The notes: a model not told the origin generated them from the letters alone. Numbered from the stretch's first letter, positions 33,568 through 43,992 are shown. The stretch is DNA of 49,660 bases from Arenimonas sp. SCN 70-307 (GCF_001724815.1 NZ_MEDO01000020.1:1-49660); one strand, 5' to 3'. A program made the numbers and translations.

Positions 33568-34965
33568 TCAGTCGCGGGCGGGCGTGACGCCGAGGCTGCT
33601 GCGCTTGCGCACGATCAGCATGGCGATCTCGAGCGACTGCTCGTAGTTCAGGCGCGGGTCCACGGTGGAGCGGTAGGCGCGCGCCAGGTCGGTGTCGGTG
33701 AGCTCGCGGGCGCCGCCGGTGCACTCGGTGACGTTCTCGCCGGTGAGCTCGAGGTGCACGCCGCCCAGGCGCGTGCCGGCGGCCGCGTGCAGGTCGAAGG
33801 CCGCCTCGAGCTCGCCGCGGATGTTGTCGAAGCGACGGGTCTTGAAGCCGTTGCTGGCGCTCTCGGTGTTGCCGTGCATCGGGTCGCAGATCCACAGCAC
33901 GCGGCGGCCTTCGCGGCGCACCGCCTCGAGCAGCGGCGGCAGCTTCTCCGCCACCTGCGCGGCGCCCATGCGGTGGATCAGGGCCAGGCGGCCGGGCTCG
34001 TCGTCGGGGTTGAGCACGTCCACCAGCTTCATCAGCTGCTCGGGCGTGACCGAAGGGCCGATCTTCACCGCCACCGGGTTGCGCAGGCCGCGGAAGTACT
34101 CCACGTGCGCGCCGTCGAGCGCGGCGGTGCGCATGCCGATCCACGGGAAGTGGGTGGAGAGGTTGAACCAGCCCCACTGGCGCGGCACCTGCCGCGTCAG
34201 CGCCTGCTCATAGGGCAGCAGCAGGGCTTCGTGCGAGGTGTAGAAGTCGGCGCGGTTGAGGTTGTGCAGCGCCTCGCCGGAAATGGTTTCCATGAAGCGC
34301 ACAGCGTCGCCCACGGCGGCCACCATGCGCTGGTATTCGGCCGACAGCGGCGAGTGGCCGACCCAGCCCAGGTCCCAGTACTCGGGGTGGTGCAGGTCGG
34401 CGAAACCGCCGTCGACGAGGGCGCGCACGAAGTTCATCGTCATCGCCGAGCGCGCGTGGCCCTTGACCATGCGGCGCGGGTCGGGCGTGCGCGCGACGGG
34501 GTCGAACTCGGGGCGATTGATGAAGTCGCCGCGGTAGCTGGGCAGCGAGACGCCGTCCTTCTCCTCCATGTCGGCCGAGCGCGGCTTGGCGTACTGGCCG
34601 GCGAAGCGGCCCACGCGCACCACCGGCAGGCGCAGGCCGTGCACGAGCACCAGGCTCATCTGCAGCAGCACCTTCAGGCGATTGGACACCAGGGCCGACT
34701 CGCAGTCGGCGAAGGACTCGGCGCAGTCGCCGCCCTGCAGCAGGAAGCGCTTGCCTTCCTGGGCCTCGGCCAGCTGCTTCTTGAGCGAGAGGATCTCCCA
34801 GGACGTGACCAGCGGCGGCAGCCGGCTTAGCTCGGCCTCGACCTCGGCCAGGGCCGCGGCGTCGGGATAGACGGGCTGCTGCGTGGCCGGCCGCGCCCGC
34901 CAGCTCGCCGGCGTCCAGTCGCCGGGAACGGATACGGTTTGCAGGTTGCGGTCGGTCGCGCTCAT
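33568..34965 (-). CDS. Class II 3-deoxy-7-phosphoheptulonate (DAHP) synthase
   Basis: The 465-residue enzyme condenses phosphoenolpyruvate and erythrose 4-phosphate, the first step of the shikimate pathway. Class II (plant/AroH-type) features are clear: WEILSLKKQLAEAQEGKRFL, LQGGDCAESFADC with a metal-ligand cysteine, MVKGHARSAMTMNFVRALVD, and CDPMHGNTESASNG. It is unrelated to the 350-residue class I AroF/G/H enzymes. ATG 34965 was chosen over a GTG four codons upstream. Feedback control cannot be read from sequence. dsbB is the upstream neighbour, with a weak hairpin between them. Confidence 0.96.
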   Translation of the reverse strand: MSATDRNLQTVSVPGDWTPASWRARPATQQPVYPDAAALAEVEAELSRLPPLVTSWEILSLKKQLAEAQEGKRFLLQGGDCAESFADCESALVSNRLKVLLQMSLVLVHGLRLPVVRVGRFAGQYAKPRSADMEEKDGVSLPSYRGDFINRPEFDPVARTPDPRRMVKGHARSAMTMNFVRALVDGGFADLHHPEYWDLGWVGHSPLSAEYQRMVAAVGDAVRFMETISGEALHNLNRADFYTSHEALLLPYEQALTRQVPRQWGWFNLSTHFPWIGMRTAALDGAHVEYFRGLRNPVAVKIGPSVTPEQLMKLVDVLNPDDEPGRLALIHRMGAAQVAEKLPPLLEAVRREGRRVLWICDPMHGNTESASNGFKTRRFDNIRGELEAAFDLHAAAGTRLGGVHLELTGENVTECTGGARELTDTDLARAYRSTVDPRLNYEQSLEIAMLIVRKRSSLGVTPARD

Positions 34966-35011
34966 TGGGGGTGTCACCCGTGCTTGGTTGGGAAATGCAC
35001 GGTGATGATGC

Positions 35012-35035
35012 CACAGGGGTCGCGAGGCCCCCGTG
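35012..35035 (-). terminator. Weak hairpin after dsbB
   Basis: An 8-bp stem (35012-35019 with 35028-35035, one wobble) with an 8-nt loop follows dsbB on the minus strand. No T run follows, so termination here is uncertain. Confidence 0.35.
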
Positions 35036-35056
35036 CAGGCGACGCGACGAACCGTA

Positions 35057-35566
35057 TCAGCGGTGGCGCCAACCGGCCCAGAGGGCGGCCACGCCCAGGC
35101 CGACGAACCAGGCCAGGGTCCAGGCCGGCATCGACAGGCCGAGGAAGGTCCAGTCCACCTTGGCGCACTCGCCGGAACCGGCGAGCACGCTCGAGAGCGC
35201 CTTGAACGGGCCCTGGGCCTCGATCATGTATTCCAGGCCCATCGAGGTGCACAGCGGCACGTCGCTGGGCGGCAGCGACTGCAGCCAGACGTGGCGGCCG
35301 GCGACGCCTGCGCCCGCGGCCGCAGGCAGCAGCACGCCCACGCCGTAAAGGCGGCGGCCCCAGCGGCCTTTCGGCGAATGCAGCGCGCCGAGCAGGAACA
35401 CCAAACCCATGCCGGCGAAGGCCAGCCGCTGCAGGATGCACAGCGGGCAGGGCTGCATGAGCATGCCGAACTGCACGTACAGCGCGTAGACGAGCAGCGC
35501 CACGCACAGCGCGAAACCGGTGAAGTACTGGGCCCGGAAGCCCCAGGCGAAGGGATTGGCGTTCAT
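35057..35566 (-). CDS. dsbB: Disulfide bond formation protein B
   Basis: The 169-residue inner-membrane protein reoxidises DsbA and passes electrons to quinone. It has four hydrophobic segments and the two essential cysteine pairs: Cys40-Pro-Leu-Cys43 (CPLC) in the first periplasmic loop, and Cys106 with Cys134 in the second ([10 protein letters not shown] and GSGECAKV). The helical segments include [17 protein letters not shown] and [18 protein letters not shown]. The length matches the family. No dsbA partner is nearby. It lies between rplQ and DAHP synthase, on the same strand as both but separated from rplQ by a strong terminator. Confidence 0.96.
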   Translation of the reverse strand: MNANPFAWGFRAQYFTGFALCVALLVYALYVQFGMLMQPCPLCILQRLAFAGMGLVFLLGALHSPKGRWGRRLYGVGVLLPAAAGAGVAGRHVWLQSLPPSDVPLCTSMGLEYMIEAQGPFKALSSVLAGSGECAKVDWTFLGLSMPAWTLAWFVGLGVAALWAGWRHR

Positions 35567-35634
35567 GCGGATGCTGGGCCTTGCGAAGTCGACAGACTAA
35601 CCGACCGCGGGCCGGGCGCGAAGTTCTCCGGCCG

Positions 35635-35664
35635 GAAAACAAGACCCCGGCCGGGGCCGGGGTC
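35635..35664 (-). terminator. Intrinsic terminator at the end of the alpha operon
   Basis: On the minus strand a perfect 9-bp stem (35643-35651 with 35656-35664, loop CCCG) is followed by TTGTTTT. It lies 26 bases past the rplQ stop and closes the long ribosomal protein block. Confidence 0.92.
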
Positions 35665-35689
35665 CTGGGGTCTTGCCTTCGAGCGCGGC

Positions 35690-36073
35690 TTACTCGGCCG
35701 CTTCGGTGGCGCCCTGCGGGCGATCGACGAGTTCGACGTAGGCCATCGGGGCGTTGTCGCCCGGACGGAAGCCGCACTTGAGGATGCGCAGGTAGCCGCC
35801 GGGACGGGCCTGGTAACGCGGGCCCAGCTCGACGAACAGCTTGCCCACCGCTTCCTTGTCACGCAGGCGCGACATGGCGAGGCGGCGGTTGGCGACGCCG
35901 TCGGTCTTGCCGATGGTGATCAGCGGCTCGGCGACGCGGCGAAGTTCCTTCGCCTTGGGCAGGGTGGTACGGATCAGCTCGTGCTTGATCAGGGACGCAG
36001 CCATGTTGCTGAACATCGCTTCGCGATGGGCGCTGGTGCGGCTGAACTTGCGGCCGGATTTCTGGTGGCGCAT
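35690..36073 (-). CDS. rplQ: 50S ribosomal protein L17
   Basis: The 127-residue product matches the usual length. It begins [20 protein letters not shown] and contains [20 protein letters not shown] and [22 protein letters not shown], all diagnostic of bacterial L17, which sits near the peptide exit tunnel. It is the last gene of the alpha operon and is followed by a strong intrinsic terminator. The short Ala/Glu tail after the core is common. Confidence 0.98.
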   Translation of the reverse strand: MRHQKSGRKFSRTSAHREAMFSNMAASLIKHELIRTTLPKAKELRRVAEPLITIGKTDGVANRRLAMSRLRDKEAVGKLFVELGPRYQARPGGYLRILKCGFRPGDNAPMAYVELVDRPQGATEAAE

Positions 36074-36102
36074 GGTCGTGTTTCCTTAAGTGAATTCCGG
36101 GC

Positions 36103-37098
36103 TCAGCCCAGCATGCCCTGCTGCAGGCCGGCCGGCGGCCAGTTCTCCAGCTTCATGCCGAGGGAAAGGCCGCGCTGGGCGAGGACTTCCTTGATCTCGG
36201 TGAGCGACTTCTTGCCCAGGTTCGGGGTCTTGAGCAGCTCGACCTCGGTACGCTGGATCAGGTCGCCGATGTAGTAGATGTTCTCGGCCTTGAGGCAGTT
36301 GGCCGAACGCACGGTCAGCTCGAGGTCGTCGATCGGGCGCAGCAGCACCGGATCCACGCCCGTGGCCGAGACCTTGGCCGGGCCACGCTCGCGCTGGGTG
36401 AAGTCGCCGAACACCGAGAGCTGGTCGGTCAGGATGTCGGCGGCCGTGCGGATCGCGTCCTCGGCATCGATCGTGCCGTTGGTCTCGATCTCAAGGACCA
36501 GCTTGTCCAGGTCGGTGCGCTGCTCGACGCGGGCGGCCTCGACGGCGTAGGCGACGCGGCGCACCGGCGAGAACGTGGCGTCCAGGACCAGGCGGCCGAT
36601 CGCACGGGACTCTTCGTCCGGGCGGCGGCGATCGGCGGCCGGCTGGTAGCCGAAACCGCGCTCGATCTTCAGGCGCATGTTCAGCGCCGTGTCCTTGGTC
36701 AGGGTGCAGATCACGTGGTCGGGATTGATGATCTCGACGTTGTGGTCGGTCTTGATGTCGCCGGCCGTCACGACGCCCGGGCCCTTCTTCTGCAGGCTCA
36801 GCGTGGTGTGGTCCACGTTGTGCATGCGGATGGCGACGTCCTTGAGGTTGAGCAGGACTTCAAGCACGTCCTCCTGCAGGCCCTCGACGGTGGTGTACTC
36901 GTGCAGAACGCCGTCGATCTCGACTTCGGTGATCGCGAAGCCGGGGATCGAGGAAAGCAGCACGCGACGCAGGGCATTGCCCAGCGTGTGGCCGTAGCCG
37001 CGCTCCAGCGGTTCGATGACCACCTTGGCGCGGTTGGAACCGAGGCGTTCGATGTGCGGGCCGCGCGGGCGCAGCACCTGGGTGGCGGTAACCGTCAT
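36103..37098 (-). CDS. rpoA: RNA polymerase alpha subunit
   Basis: The 331-residue subunit has the N-terminal dimerisation domain ([20 protein letters not shown] near residue 30, [17 protein letters not shown]). The C-terminal domain contacts UP elements and activators ([20 protein letters not shown] and [16 protein letters not shown]). ATG 37098 was selected: an AGGAG lies about ten bases upstream, and the TTG two codons earlier is unlikely. Position between rpsD and rplQ is the standard alpha operon layout, and S4 regulation of this operon in E. coli is known. Confidence 0.98.
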   Translation of the reverse strand: MTVTATQVLRPRGPHIERLGSNRAKVVIEPLERGYGHTLGNALRRVLLSSIPGFAITEVEIDGVLHEYTTVEGLQEDVLEVLLNLKDVAIRMHNVDHTTLSLQKKGPGVVTAGDIKTDHNVEIINPDHVICTLTKDTALNMRLKIERGFGYQPAADRRRPDEESRAIGRLVLDATFSPVRRVAYAVEAARVEQRTDLDKLVLEIETNGTIDAEDAIRTAADILTDQLSVFGDFTQRERGPAKVSATGVDPVLLRPIDDLELTVRSANCLKAENIYYIGDLIQRTEVELLKTPNLGKKSLTEIKEVLAQRGLSLGMKLENWPPAGLQQGMLG

Positions 37099-37120
37099 GG
37101 TCAAGGTGTCTCCTAAAGGA

Positions 37121-37750
<630 letters not shown>

Positions 37751-37771
37751 GTGTGTAGTCTCCTGTTCCCG

Positions 37772-38161
37772 TTAGACGCGGCGCTTCTTCGGCGGCCGGC
37801 ACCCGTTGTGCGGGATCGGGGTGACGTCGATGATGTTGGTGATCTTGTAGCCGCAGGCATTGAGCGAACGCACGGCCGACTCGCGGCCCGGGCCGGGGCC
37901 CTTGATGCGGACTTCCAGCGTCTTCACGCCGTACTCGAGCGCGACCTTGCCAGCCTTCTCCGCGGCCACCTGGGCGGCGAACGGGGTCGACTTGCGGGAG
38001 CCGCGGAAACCCGCGCCGCCCGAGGTCGCCCACGACAGCGCATTGCCCTGGCGGTCGGTGATGGTGACGATGGTGTTGTTGAAAGAAGCGTGGACGTGGG
38101 CGATGCCGTCGGTGACGACACGCTTGATCTTCTTCTTGGTCTTGGTTGCCGGCTTGTTCAT
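37772..38161 (-). CDS. rpsK: 30S ribosomal protein S11
   Basis: The 129-residue product matches E. coli length. The segments [40 protein letters not shown] and [15 protein letters not shown] are diagnostic of S11, which forms part of the platform near the mRNA exit. The Asn-Gly in PHNGC is the site of isoaspartate modification described in E. coli S11. It lies between rpsM and rpsD as usual. Confidence 0.98.
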   Translation of the reverse strand: MNKPATKTKKKIKRVVTDGIAHVHASFNNTIVTITDRQGNALSWATSGGAGFRGSRKSTPFAAQVAAEKAGKVALEYGVKTLEVRIKGPGPGRESAVRSLNACGYKITNIIDVTPIPHNGCRPPKKRRV

Positions 38162-38173
38162 GGGGCCAGGTCC

Positions 38174-38530
38174 TTACTTCTTGATGGCTTTGCGCGGACC
38201 CTTGCGGGTGCGGGCATTGGTGCGGGTGCGCTGGCCGCGCATCGGCAGGCCGCGACGATGGCGCAGGCCGCGGTAGCAGCCCAGGTCCATCAGACGCTTG
38301 ATCGACATGCCGACCTCACGACGGAGGTCACCCTCGACCGTGTACTTGGCCACCTCGGCGCGGATGCGCTCGATTTCAGGCTCCGACAGGTCCCGGATCT
38401 TGGTGGACGGGGCGACGCCAGCCGCCTCGCAAACGAGCTTCGACCGGGTACGGCCGATGCCAAAGATACTCTGCAGGCCCACCCAGACATGCTTCTGGAC
38501 AGGCAGGTTGACACCCGCGATGCGCGCCAT
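38174..38530 (-). CDS. rpsM: 30S ribosomal protein S13
   Basis: The 118-residue product begins [20 protein letters not shown] and ends in the basic [21 protein letters not shown]-type tail that contacts the P-site tRNA. The [19 protein letters not shown] helix-turn segment is typical. It is the first gene of the alpha operon. In many gammaproteobacteria rpmJ precedes it, but here a 248-base gap separates it from secY instead. A TTTGGAGATC leader provides the ribosome binding site. Confidence 0.98.
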   Translation of the reverse strand: MARIAGVNLPVQKHVWVGLQSIFGIGRTRSKLVCEAAGVAPSTKIRDLSEPEIERIRAEVAKYTVEGDLRREVGMSIKRLMDLGCYRGLRHRRGLPMRGQRTRTNARTRKGPRKAIKK

Positions 38531-38778
38531 CAGGCGATCTCCAAACTAAAATTGAGCGCAGTGAATCGGAAATAATACATTAGCTCGGGGTTAAATTGTA
38601 GTCCCCGGGGCCAAAGGCCCCCGGAACCCGGCATGGGGAGTGTGCCCATGCTCCGGCGACGGTCCGGCCCTTGCCCTGCCCTTCCGGGCCGGGCGCCCCG
38701 CGCTACTCCAGCGCAGGGACGGGGGCTGGACCATCCGCGCGCCAAGCTGCCGCGCGGACCGCCCATTGTGCGTGGCTC
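38531..38778 (-). promoter_or_regulatory. secY-rpsM gap with hairpins and possible alpha-operon promoter, no rpmJ
   Basis: No coding sequence for L36 is seen in any frame. On the minus strand a 7-bp stem (38631-38637 with 38645-38651) and a GC-rich stem with one bulge (38607-38612 with 38616-38621) lie 75-120 bases before rpsM. An AT-rich stretch then follows with TATTAT as a possible -10 box. No T run follows the hairpins, so they may be regulatory leader structures or weak terminators. Confidence 0.45.
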
Positions 38779-40155
38779 TCAGCCGCGGGTCAGACCGCCG
38801 CGGGAGCCACCCTTCAAATTGGCCTTCTTCATCAGGCCCTCGTACTGGTGCGACATCAGGTGCGCCTGCACCTGGGCGGTGAAGTCCATCACCACCACGA
38901 CGACGATCAGCAGCGAGGTGCCACCGAAGTAGAACGGCACCGACCAGAAGGCGCGGATCACCTCCGGCAGGAGGCAGACCAGGACCAGGTAGATCGAGCC
39001 GATCATGGTCAGGCGGGTCAGCACGCCGTCGATGTACTCGGCGGTGGCCTTGCCCGGCCGGATGCCCGGCACCAGGGCGCCGGACTTCTTGAGGTTGTCG
39101 GCGGTCTCCTGGCTGTTGAACACCAGGGCCGTGTAGAAGAACGCAAAGCCCATGATCATGCCGCCGTAGAGCAGCATGTGCAGCGGCTCGCTCGGGGCGA
39201 GCGCCTGGCTGAGGTTCTGCAGGAACAGGTTGAGCTGGTCGCGCCACCCTTCGCCGGTCGGCGCCGAACCACCCTGGCCGAACCACTGCACCATGGTCGC
39301 CGGGAACATGATCAGGCTCGAGGCGAAGATCGCCGGGATCACGCCGGCCATGTTGAGCTTGAGCGGCAGGTGCGAGCTCTGGTTCATGTAGGCCTGGCGG
39401 CCACCCTGGCGACGGGCGTAGTTCACGGTGATGCGGCGCTGGCCGCGCTCCATGAACACCACGAAGTAGGTGACGCCCAGGACCAGCAGCAGGATGACCA
39501 GGATCGCGAAGCCGCTGAGCTCGCCGCTGGCGACCTGCTGGAAGGTGCCGATGACGGCGCCCGGCAGGCTGGCCACGATGCCGGCGAAGATGATCAGCGA
39601 AATGCCGTTGCCGACGCCGCGCTCGGTGATCTGCTCGCCAAGCCACATCAGGAAGATGGTGCCGGCGGTGAGGGCGACGATGGCCGTGAGCACGAAGCCA
39701 ATGCCCGGGGCGTACACGACGCCCGGCTGCTGCTGCAGCATGGAGGCGATCGATCCGGCCTGGACGATGGCCAGGAACACCGCGCCGATGCGCGAGTACT
39801 GGGTGAGCTTGCGGCGACCGCTCTCGCCTTCCTTCTTCATCGCCTTCCAGGGCTCGTAGATCTGGCCCATGAGCTGCACGATGATCGAGGACGAGATGTA
39901 CGGGATGACGTTGAGCGCGAACAGGCTGAACCGGTTCAGGGCGCCACCGGAGAACATGTTGAACATGTCCACGATGGTGCCCTGCTGGCTCTCCATCAGC
40001 TCCAGCATCCGCTGCGGATCGATGCCCGGCACCGGGATGTAGCTGCCGATGCGATAGACGATCAGCGCCAGGACAACGAAGACCAGGCGCTGGCGGAGCT
40101 CGGTGAACTTACCGAGCCCACCCAGGGCTGCTGCAGCGGAAGGGGTCTGGGCCAA
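38779..40155 (-). CDS. secY: Protein translocase subunit SecY
   Basis: The 458-residue ten-helix core of the Sec translocon. Recognisable parts are the N-terminal [20 protein letters not shown], the [20 protein letters not shown] plug/helix-2 region, the cytosolic loop [20 protein letters not shown] that contacts SecA and the ribosome, and [18 protein letters not shown]-like helix 10. It lies four bases after rplO, as in the standard spc operon. The C-terminal tail ([11 protein letters not shown]) is slightly longer than in E. coli. Confidence 0.98.
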   Translation of the reverse strand: MAQTPSAAAALGGLGKFTELRQRLVFVVLALIVYRIGSYIPVPGIDPQRMLELMESQQGTIVDMFNMFSGGALNRFSLFALNVIPYISSSIIVQLMGQIYEPWKAMKKEGESGRRKLTQYSRIGAVFLAIVQAGSIASMLQQQPGVVYAPGIGFVLTAIVALTAGTIFLMWLGEQITERGVGNGISLIIFAGIVASLPGAVIGTFQQVASGELSGFAILVILLLVLGVTYFVVFMERGQRRITVNYARRQGGRQAYMNQSSHLPLKLNMAGVIPAIFASSLIMFPATMVQWFGQGGSAPTGEGWRDQLNLFLQNLSQALAPSEPLHMLLYGGMIMGFAFFYTALVFNSQETADNLKKSGALVPGIRPGKATAEYIDGVLTRLTMIGSIYLVLVCLLPEVIRAFWSVPFYFGGTSLLIVVVVVMDFTAQVQAHLMSHQYEGLMKKANLKGGSRGGLTRG

Positions 40156-40159
40156 GGCT

Positions 40160-40597
40160 TTACTCCGTCACGCTGCCGCCGGCCGCCTCGATGGCGGCCT
40201 TCGCGCCGGCCGTGGCCAGCACGCCCTTGAGCACGAACTTCTTGGTCAGTTCGCCCTTCTTGACGACCTTCGCCTGCTTGGCGGTCGACGGCACCAGCTT
40301 GGCGGCGCGCAGCGCGGCGAAATCGATCTCGCCGGCCTCGAGCTTGTCGAGCTGGTACAGCAGCACCTCGGCGGTGTCCTTCTTCATCTGCGAGCGGAAG
40401 CCGATCTTCGGCAGGCGACGCTGCATGGGCATCTGGCCGCCTTCGAAGCCGGCCTTGATCTTGCCCTTGCCGGTGCGGGCAAAGGAACCCTTGTGGCCGC
40501 GACCGGCGGTCTTGCCGAGGCCGGAGCCGATACCACGACCAACGCGGACGCGATCCTTGCGGGCGCCGTCGGCGGGCTTGAGAGAATTAAGCTTCAT
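40160..40597 (-). CDS. rplO: 50S ribosomal protein L15
   Basis: The 145-residue product has the family's glycine-rich N-terminus ([20 protein letters not shown]), then [20 protein letters not shown] and the C-terminal globular part ending [10 protein letters not shown]15 assembles late into the 50S subunit. It follows rpmD after a short gap and is separated from secY by four bases. Confidence 0.98.
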   Translation of the reverse strand: MKLNSLKPADGARKDRVRVGRGIGSGLGKTAGRGHKGSFARTGKGKIKAGFEGGQMPMQRRLPKIGFRSQMKKDTAEVLLYQLDKLEAGEIDFAALRAAKLVPSTAKQAKVVKKGELTKKFVLKGVLATAGAKAAIEAAGGSVTE

Positions 40598-40617
40598 ATG
40601 GGTTCTCCGCGGGGCGC

Positions 40618-40800
40618 TCAGGACTCGACGCGCACCAGGTAATGCACTTGGTTGATCAGGCCGCGGACGGACGGGGAGTCCTTGAGCTCGCGGACATCAT
40701 TGACCTTGTTCAGGCCGAGGGCGCGGACCGAAACGCGGTGGCGCTCCTGGCAGCCGCGCAGGCCCTTGACCAGGCGGACTTTGACGGTCTTCTCAGCCAT
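40618..40800 (-). CDS. rpmD: 50S ribosomal protein L30
   Basis: The 60-residue product is full length for bacterial L30. [20 protein letters not shown] and [20 protein letters not shown] match the family. Its ATG overlaps the rpsE stop by eight bases, implying translational coupling. Confidence 0.97.
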   Translation of the reverse strand: MAEKTVKVRLVKGLRGCQERHRVSVRALGLNKVNDVRELKDSPSVRGLINQVHYLVRVES

Positions 40801-41314
40801 TGAGGATCTCCTCGAGCTTCTTGCCGCGCTTGGCGGCGATGCGGGCCGGCGACTGGGTCGCGGCCAGGCCCTTGACGGTGGCGCGCACGAGGTTGATCGG
40901 GTTGCGGGAACCGACGGCCTTGGCCAGAACGTTCTTCACGCCCACCGCCTCGAGCACGGCGCGCATGGCGCCGCCGGCGATCACGCCGGTACCCTCGGAA
41001 GCCGGCTGCATGTAGACACGCGCGGCGCCGTGGTTGGCCTTGACCGGGTGGAACAGGGTGCCGTTGTCGAGGTCGACGGAGACCATCGCCTTGCGGGCGT
41101 ACTCCATCGACTTCTGGATGGCCACCGGGACTTCGCGGGCCTTGCCGTAGCCGAAGCCGACCTTGCCGGCACCGTCGCCGACGACGGTCAGGGCGGTGAA
41201 GGTGAACTGGCGACCGCCCTTGACGGTCTTGGACACGCGGTTCACGGCGACCAGCTTCTCGATGAAGCCGTCGTCGCTCTCCTCGCGATTGCGATTGCGA
41301 TCGTTGCTGCTCAT
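40793..41314 (-). CDS. rpsE: 30S ribosomal protein S5
   Basis: The 173-residue product has an N-terminal Asp/Arg/Asn-rich extension ([15 protein letters not shown]) that is longer than in E. coli. The S5 double-stranded RNA-binding core follows: [40 protein letters not shown] and [21 protein letters not shown]5 helps decoding fidelity. An 82-base gap with terminator-like hairpin lies upstream, and the stop overlaps rpmD. Confidence 0.98.
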   Translation of the reverse strand: MSSNDRNRNREESDDGFIEKLVAVNRVSKTVKGGRQFTFTALTVVGDGAGKVGFGYGKAREVPVAIQKSMEYARKAMVSVDLDNGTLFHPVKANHGAARVYMQPASEGTGVIAGGAMRAVLEAVGVKNVLAKAVGSRNPINLVRATVKGLAATQSPARIAAKRGKKLEEILNG

Positions 41315-41372
41315 TTTGGTTCCTGGGTTTGCTTACGGCCTATGGCCGCTTATGGTTGTGGTGTGTAGCTGG

Positions 41373-41397
41373 AAAACCAAGCCCGGCCAGCGGGCTT
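41373..41397 (-). terminator. Terminator-like hairpin inside the spc operon, after rplR
   Basis: A perfect 7-bp stem (41379-41385 with 41391-41397) with a 5-nt loop starts on the last base of the rplR stop codon. It is followed on the minus strand by GGTTTTCC. The short T run suggests partial termination or RNA stabilisation before rpsE. Confidence 0.55.
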
Positions 41398-41749
41398 AGA
41401 ACTGCAGGCCACCCTCGCGGGCGGCATCGGCCAGCGCCTTGACGCGGCCGTGGTAGCGGTAACCAGAACGGTCGAAGGCAACCTTGTCGATGCCCGCGGC
41501 CAGCGCCTTGGCGGCGATGGCGCGGCCAACCTTCGCGGCGGCCTCGAGGTTCTTGGTGCCCTTCAGGCCGTCCTTGACGTCGGACTCGACGGTGGAGGCC
41601 GAAGCCAGCACCTTCGAACCGTCGGCCGTGAACAGCTGGGCGTAGATGTGCTGGCCCGTGCGCAGCACGGACAGGCGGGCGACGCCCAGCTTGCGGATGT
41701 GCGAGCGGGTGGTCTTGGCGCGACGGAGGCGGGCGGTGTTCTTGTCCAT
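41396..41749 (-). CDS. rplR: 50S ribosomal protein L18
   Basis: The 117-residue product equals the E. coli length. [20 protein letters not shown] and the C-terminal [20 protein letters not shown] are the L18 signatures that bind 5S rRNA with L5. It is followed by a terminator-like hairpin and an unusually long gap before rpsE. Confidence 0.98.
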   Translation of the reverse strand: MDKNTARLRRAKTTRSHIRKLGVARLSVLRTGQHIYAQLFTADGSKVLASASTVESDVKDGLKGTKNLEAAAKVGRAIAAKALAAGIDKVAFDRSGYRYHGRVKALADAAREGGLQF

Positions 41750-41781
41750 GGTCTTTTACCTTTGGGAAGCTGAAGCGCCTA

Positions 41782-42309
41782 TCAGGCCTTCTTGGCTTCC
41801 TTCATGATGATCTTCTCGCCGGAATAGCGGATGCCCTTGCCCTTGTACGGCTCAGGCTTGCGGAAGGCGCGGATCTTGGCCGCGACCTCGCCCACCAGCT
41901 GCTTGTCGGCGCCCGAAACCAGAACTTCGGTCTGGGTCGGGGTGGCCAGGGTGATGCCTTCCGGGGCCACGAACACGACCGGGTGCGAGAAGCCCAGGCT
42001 CAGGTTCAGGTCCTTGCCCGCCATCGAGGCGCGGTAACCCACGCCGACGAGTTCGAGCTTGCGGGTGAAGCCCTCGGACACGCCGGTGACCATGTTGGCC
42101 AGGATGGCGCGGGCGGTGCCGGCCATCGGGATGTTGGCGGCCTCGGCGGCGGAGAGCTGCAGCACGCCGTTCTCGACCTTGAAGTCGACGCCGGCGGGCT
42201 TGGCCAGGCTCAGGGTGCCCTTCGGGCCCTTGACGGTGACCTGGTCGTTGGAAACATTGAACTCGACGCCCTTGGGCAGGGCAATCGGCTTCTTGGCAAC
42301 GCGGGACAT
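41782..42309 (-). CDS. rplF: 50S ribosomal protein L6
   Basis: The 175-residue product contains two homologous L6 folds. The N-terminal half has [20 protein letters not shown]. The C-terminal half has the strongly conserved [20 protein letters not shown], a near-universal L6 signature. L6 lies near the factor-binding site of the 50S subunit. Position between rpsH and rplR is standard. Confidence 0.98.
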   Translation of the reverse strand: MSRVAKKPIALPKGVEFNVSNDQVTVKGPKGTLSLAKPAGVDFKVENGVLQLSAAEAANIPMAGTARAILANMVTGVSEGFTRKLELVGVGYRASMAGKDLNLSLGFSHPVVFVAPEGITLATPTQTEVLVSGADKQLVGEVAAKIRAFRKPEPYKGKGIRYSGEKIIMKEAKKA

Positions 42310-42321
42310 GGGTGCGTCTCC

Positions 42322-42717
42322 TTAGGCCACGAGGCAGATGACTTCGCCGCCCACGCCCGCAGCGCGGGCCTGGCGATCGGTCATCAGACCCTTCGAAGTG
42401 GAGATGATGGCGACGCCGAGGCCGGCGAGCACCTTCGGCAGGTCGTCCTTGCCCTTGTACTGGCGCAGGCCCGAACGGGAGACGCGCTCGAGGCGCTCGA
42501 TCACCGGCTTGCCTTCGTAGTACTTCAGGGAGATTTCCAGCTTGGCCTTGGCGCCCTCGCCGCTCACGCGGAAGTCGCCGATGTAACCCTCGGACTTCAG
42601 CACGTTGGCGATGGCCAGCTTCATCTTGGAGGCAGGCATGGAAACCTGCGGCTTGCCAACGGCCAGCGCGTTCTTGATGCGCACCAGCATGTCGGCGATG
42701 GGATCAGTCATGCTCAT
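42322..42717 (-). CDS. rpsH: 30S ribosomal protein S8
   Basis: The 131-residue product begins [20 protein letters not shown] and ends with [20 protein letters not shown] and the [20 protein letters not shown] motif, the universal S8 signature. In E. coli S8 represses the spc operon by binding near rplE. ATG 42717 has an AAGGTAA ribosome binding site, and an ATG two codons later is an alternative. A GC-rich hairpin lies in the leader upstream. Confidence 0.98.
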   Translation of the reverse strand: MSMTDPIADMLVRIKNALAVGKPQVSMPASKMKLAIANVLKSEGYIGDFRVSGEGAKAKLEISLKYYEGKPVIERLERVSRSGLRQYKGKDDLPKVLAGLGVAIISTSKGLMTDRQARAAGVGGEVICLVA

Positions 42718-42765
42718 TTTCTATTACCTTGTTTCCAGGTGTTGGGAGCACCGATATCCGCGAGC

Positions 42766-42782
42766 CCCCCGCGACGCGGGGG
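42766..42782 (-). other. GC-rich hairpin between rpsN and rpsH
   Basis: A 7-bp G/C stem (42766-42772 with 42776-42782) with a 3-nt loop follows the rpsN stop by about 9 bases. There is no T-tract, so RNA processing or translational control is more likely than termination. Confidence 0.5.
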
Positions 42783-42790
42783 ACAGGCGA

Positions 42791-43096
42791 TTACCAGCTG
42801 GCCTTGCGCAGGCCGGGCACGTCGCCACGCATGGTGGCCTCGCGCAGCTTGTTGCGGCCGAGGCCGAACTTCTTGTACACGCCGCGCGAGCGGCCGGTCA
42901 GCTCGCAGCGGTTGCGCACGCGGCTCGCGCTGGAGTCGCGGGGCAGCTTCTGCAGCTTCGCCGAGGCATCCATCTTCTCCTCGTAGGAGGCGGTGGTGCT
43001 GGCGAGGACCTTCTTCAGTTCCTGGCGCTTGTTGGCGTACTTGGCGACAAGCTTCTTGCGCTTGATGTCGCGGTTCACCATCGACGTCTTGGCCAT
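42791..43096 (-). CDS. rpsN: 30S ribosomal protein S14, zinc-independent type
   Basis: The 101-residue product from ATG 43096 ([20 protein letters not shown]) is the long, cysteine-free S14 form: [20 protein letters not shown] contains no CxxC pairs, so no zinc site is expected. The C-terminal [22 protein letters not shown]-type ending is universal. Length equals the E. coli protein. A longer in-frame extension upstream reads through rplE and was rejected. Confidence 0.97.
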   Translation of the reverse strand: MAKTSMVNRDIKRKKLVAKYANKRQELKKVLASTTASYEEKMDASAKLQKLPRDSSASRVRNRCELTGRSRGVYKKFGLGRNKLREATMRGDVPGLRKASW

Positions 43097-43112
43097 GATT
43101 CGTTTCCTTGGA

Positions 43113-43652
43113 TCAGTTACGGAACGGGAAGTTGAAGGCCTCGAGCAGCGCCTTGGCTTCCTCGTTGGTCTTCGCCGTGGTGGTGATGGCGATGTCCATG
43201 CCGCGCATGGCGTCGACGGCGTCGAAGTCGATCTCCGGGAAGATGATCTGCTCCTTGACGCCCATGTTGTAGTTGCCACGGCCGTCGAACGAACGCGGCG
43301 ACACGCCGCGGAAGTCGCGGACGCGCGGCAGCGAGACGTTGATCAGGCGGTCGAGGAACTCGAACATCTTCGCGCGGCGCAGGGTGACCTTGCAGCCGAT
43401 CGGCCAGCCGTCACGGATCTTGAAGCTGGCCACCGAAACGCGGGCGTTGGTGGTGATCGGCTTCTGGCCGGCGATCTTGGTCATGTCGGCGACGGCATTT
43501 TCCAGGATCTTCTTGTTGCCCACCGCCTCGCCCACGCCCATGTTCAGCGTGATCTTGGTGATGCGGGGCACCTGCATGATGTTCTCGTAGCCGAACTTCT
43601 CGACGAGCTTCGGTACGACGTTGTCCTTGTAAAACTTCTCAAGCCGGGTCAT
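43113..43652 (-). CDS. rplE: 50S ribosomal protein L5
   Basis: The 179-residue product equals the E. coli length. It has the L5 signature [20 protein letters not shown], the loop that contacts P-site tRNA ([17 protein letters not shown]-like), and [20 protein letters not shown]. It forms the 5S RNP with L18 and L25. It is followed by rpsN 16 bases later. Confidence 0.98.
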   Translation of the reverse strand: MTRLEKFYKDNVVPKLVEKFGYENIMQVPRITKITLNMGVGEAVGNKKILENAVADMTKIAGQKPITTNARVSVASFKIRDGWPIGCKVTLRRAKMFEFLDRLINVSLPRVRDFRGVSPRSFDGRGNYNMGVKEQIIFPEIDFDAVDAMRGMDIAITTTAKTNEEAKALLEAFNFPFRN

Positions 43653-43663
43653 GGCATCATTCC

Positions 43664-43978
43664 TCAGGCGTCGATCGCCTCACCGCTCGAGCGGAACACA
43701 CGCACTTTGCGTCCATCCTCGAGCACCTTGAAACCAATGCGCTCACCCTTGCCCGAGGCCTGGTTGAACAGCATCACGTTGGAAATATGGATCGGCGCCT
43801 CGCGCTCGACGATGCCGCCGGCGACGTTCGCCTGCGGATTCGGCTTGGTGTGGCGCTTGATGATGTTGACGTTCTGGACGACGACCTTGTCGCCGGCCAC
43901 GCGCACAACCTCACCCTTCTTGCCCTTGTCGGCGCCGGCGATGATGATCACCTGGTCGCCCTTGCGAATACGGTTCAT
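43664..43978 (-). CDS. rplX: 50S ribosomal protein L24
   Basis: The 104-residue product carries the KOW motif near its N-terminus ([20 protein letters not shown]). It then has [20 protein letters not shown] and the C-terminal [16 protein letters not shown]24 is a primary assembly initiator of the 50S subunit. Position between rplN and rplE is standard. Confidence 0.98.
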   Translation of the reverse strand: MNRIRKGDQVIIIAGADKGKKGEVVRVAGDKVVVQNVNIIKRHTKPNPQANVAGGIVEREAPIHISNVMLFNQASGKGERIGFKVLEDGRKVRVFRSSGEAIDA

Positions 43979-43992
43979 GTCTGTTCCTTCCC

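Noticed and set aside
38671-40230. Open frame of over 500 codons antisense to secY
   Set aside because: Composition is His/Glu/Gln/Ala-rich with no family features, and it mirrors the codon bias of secY.
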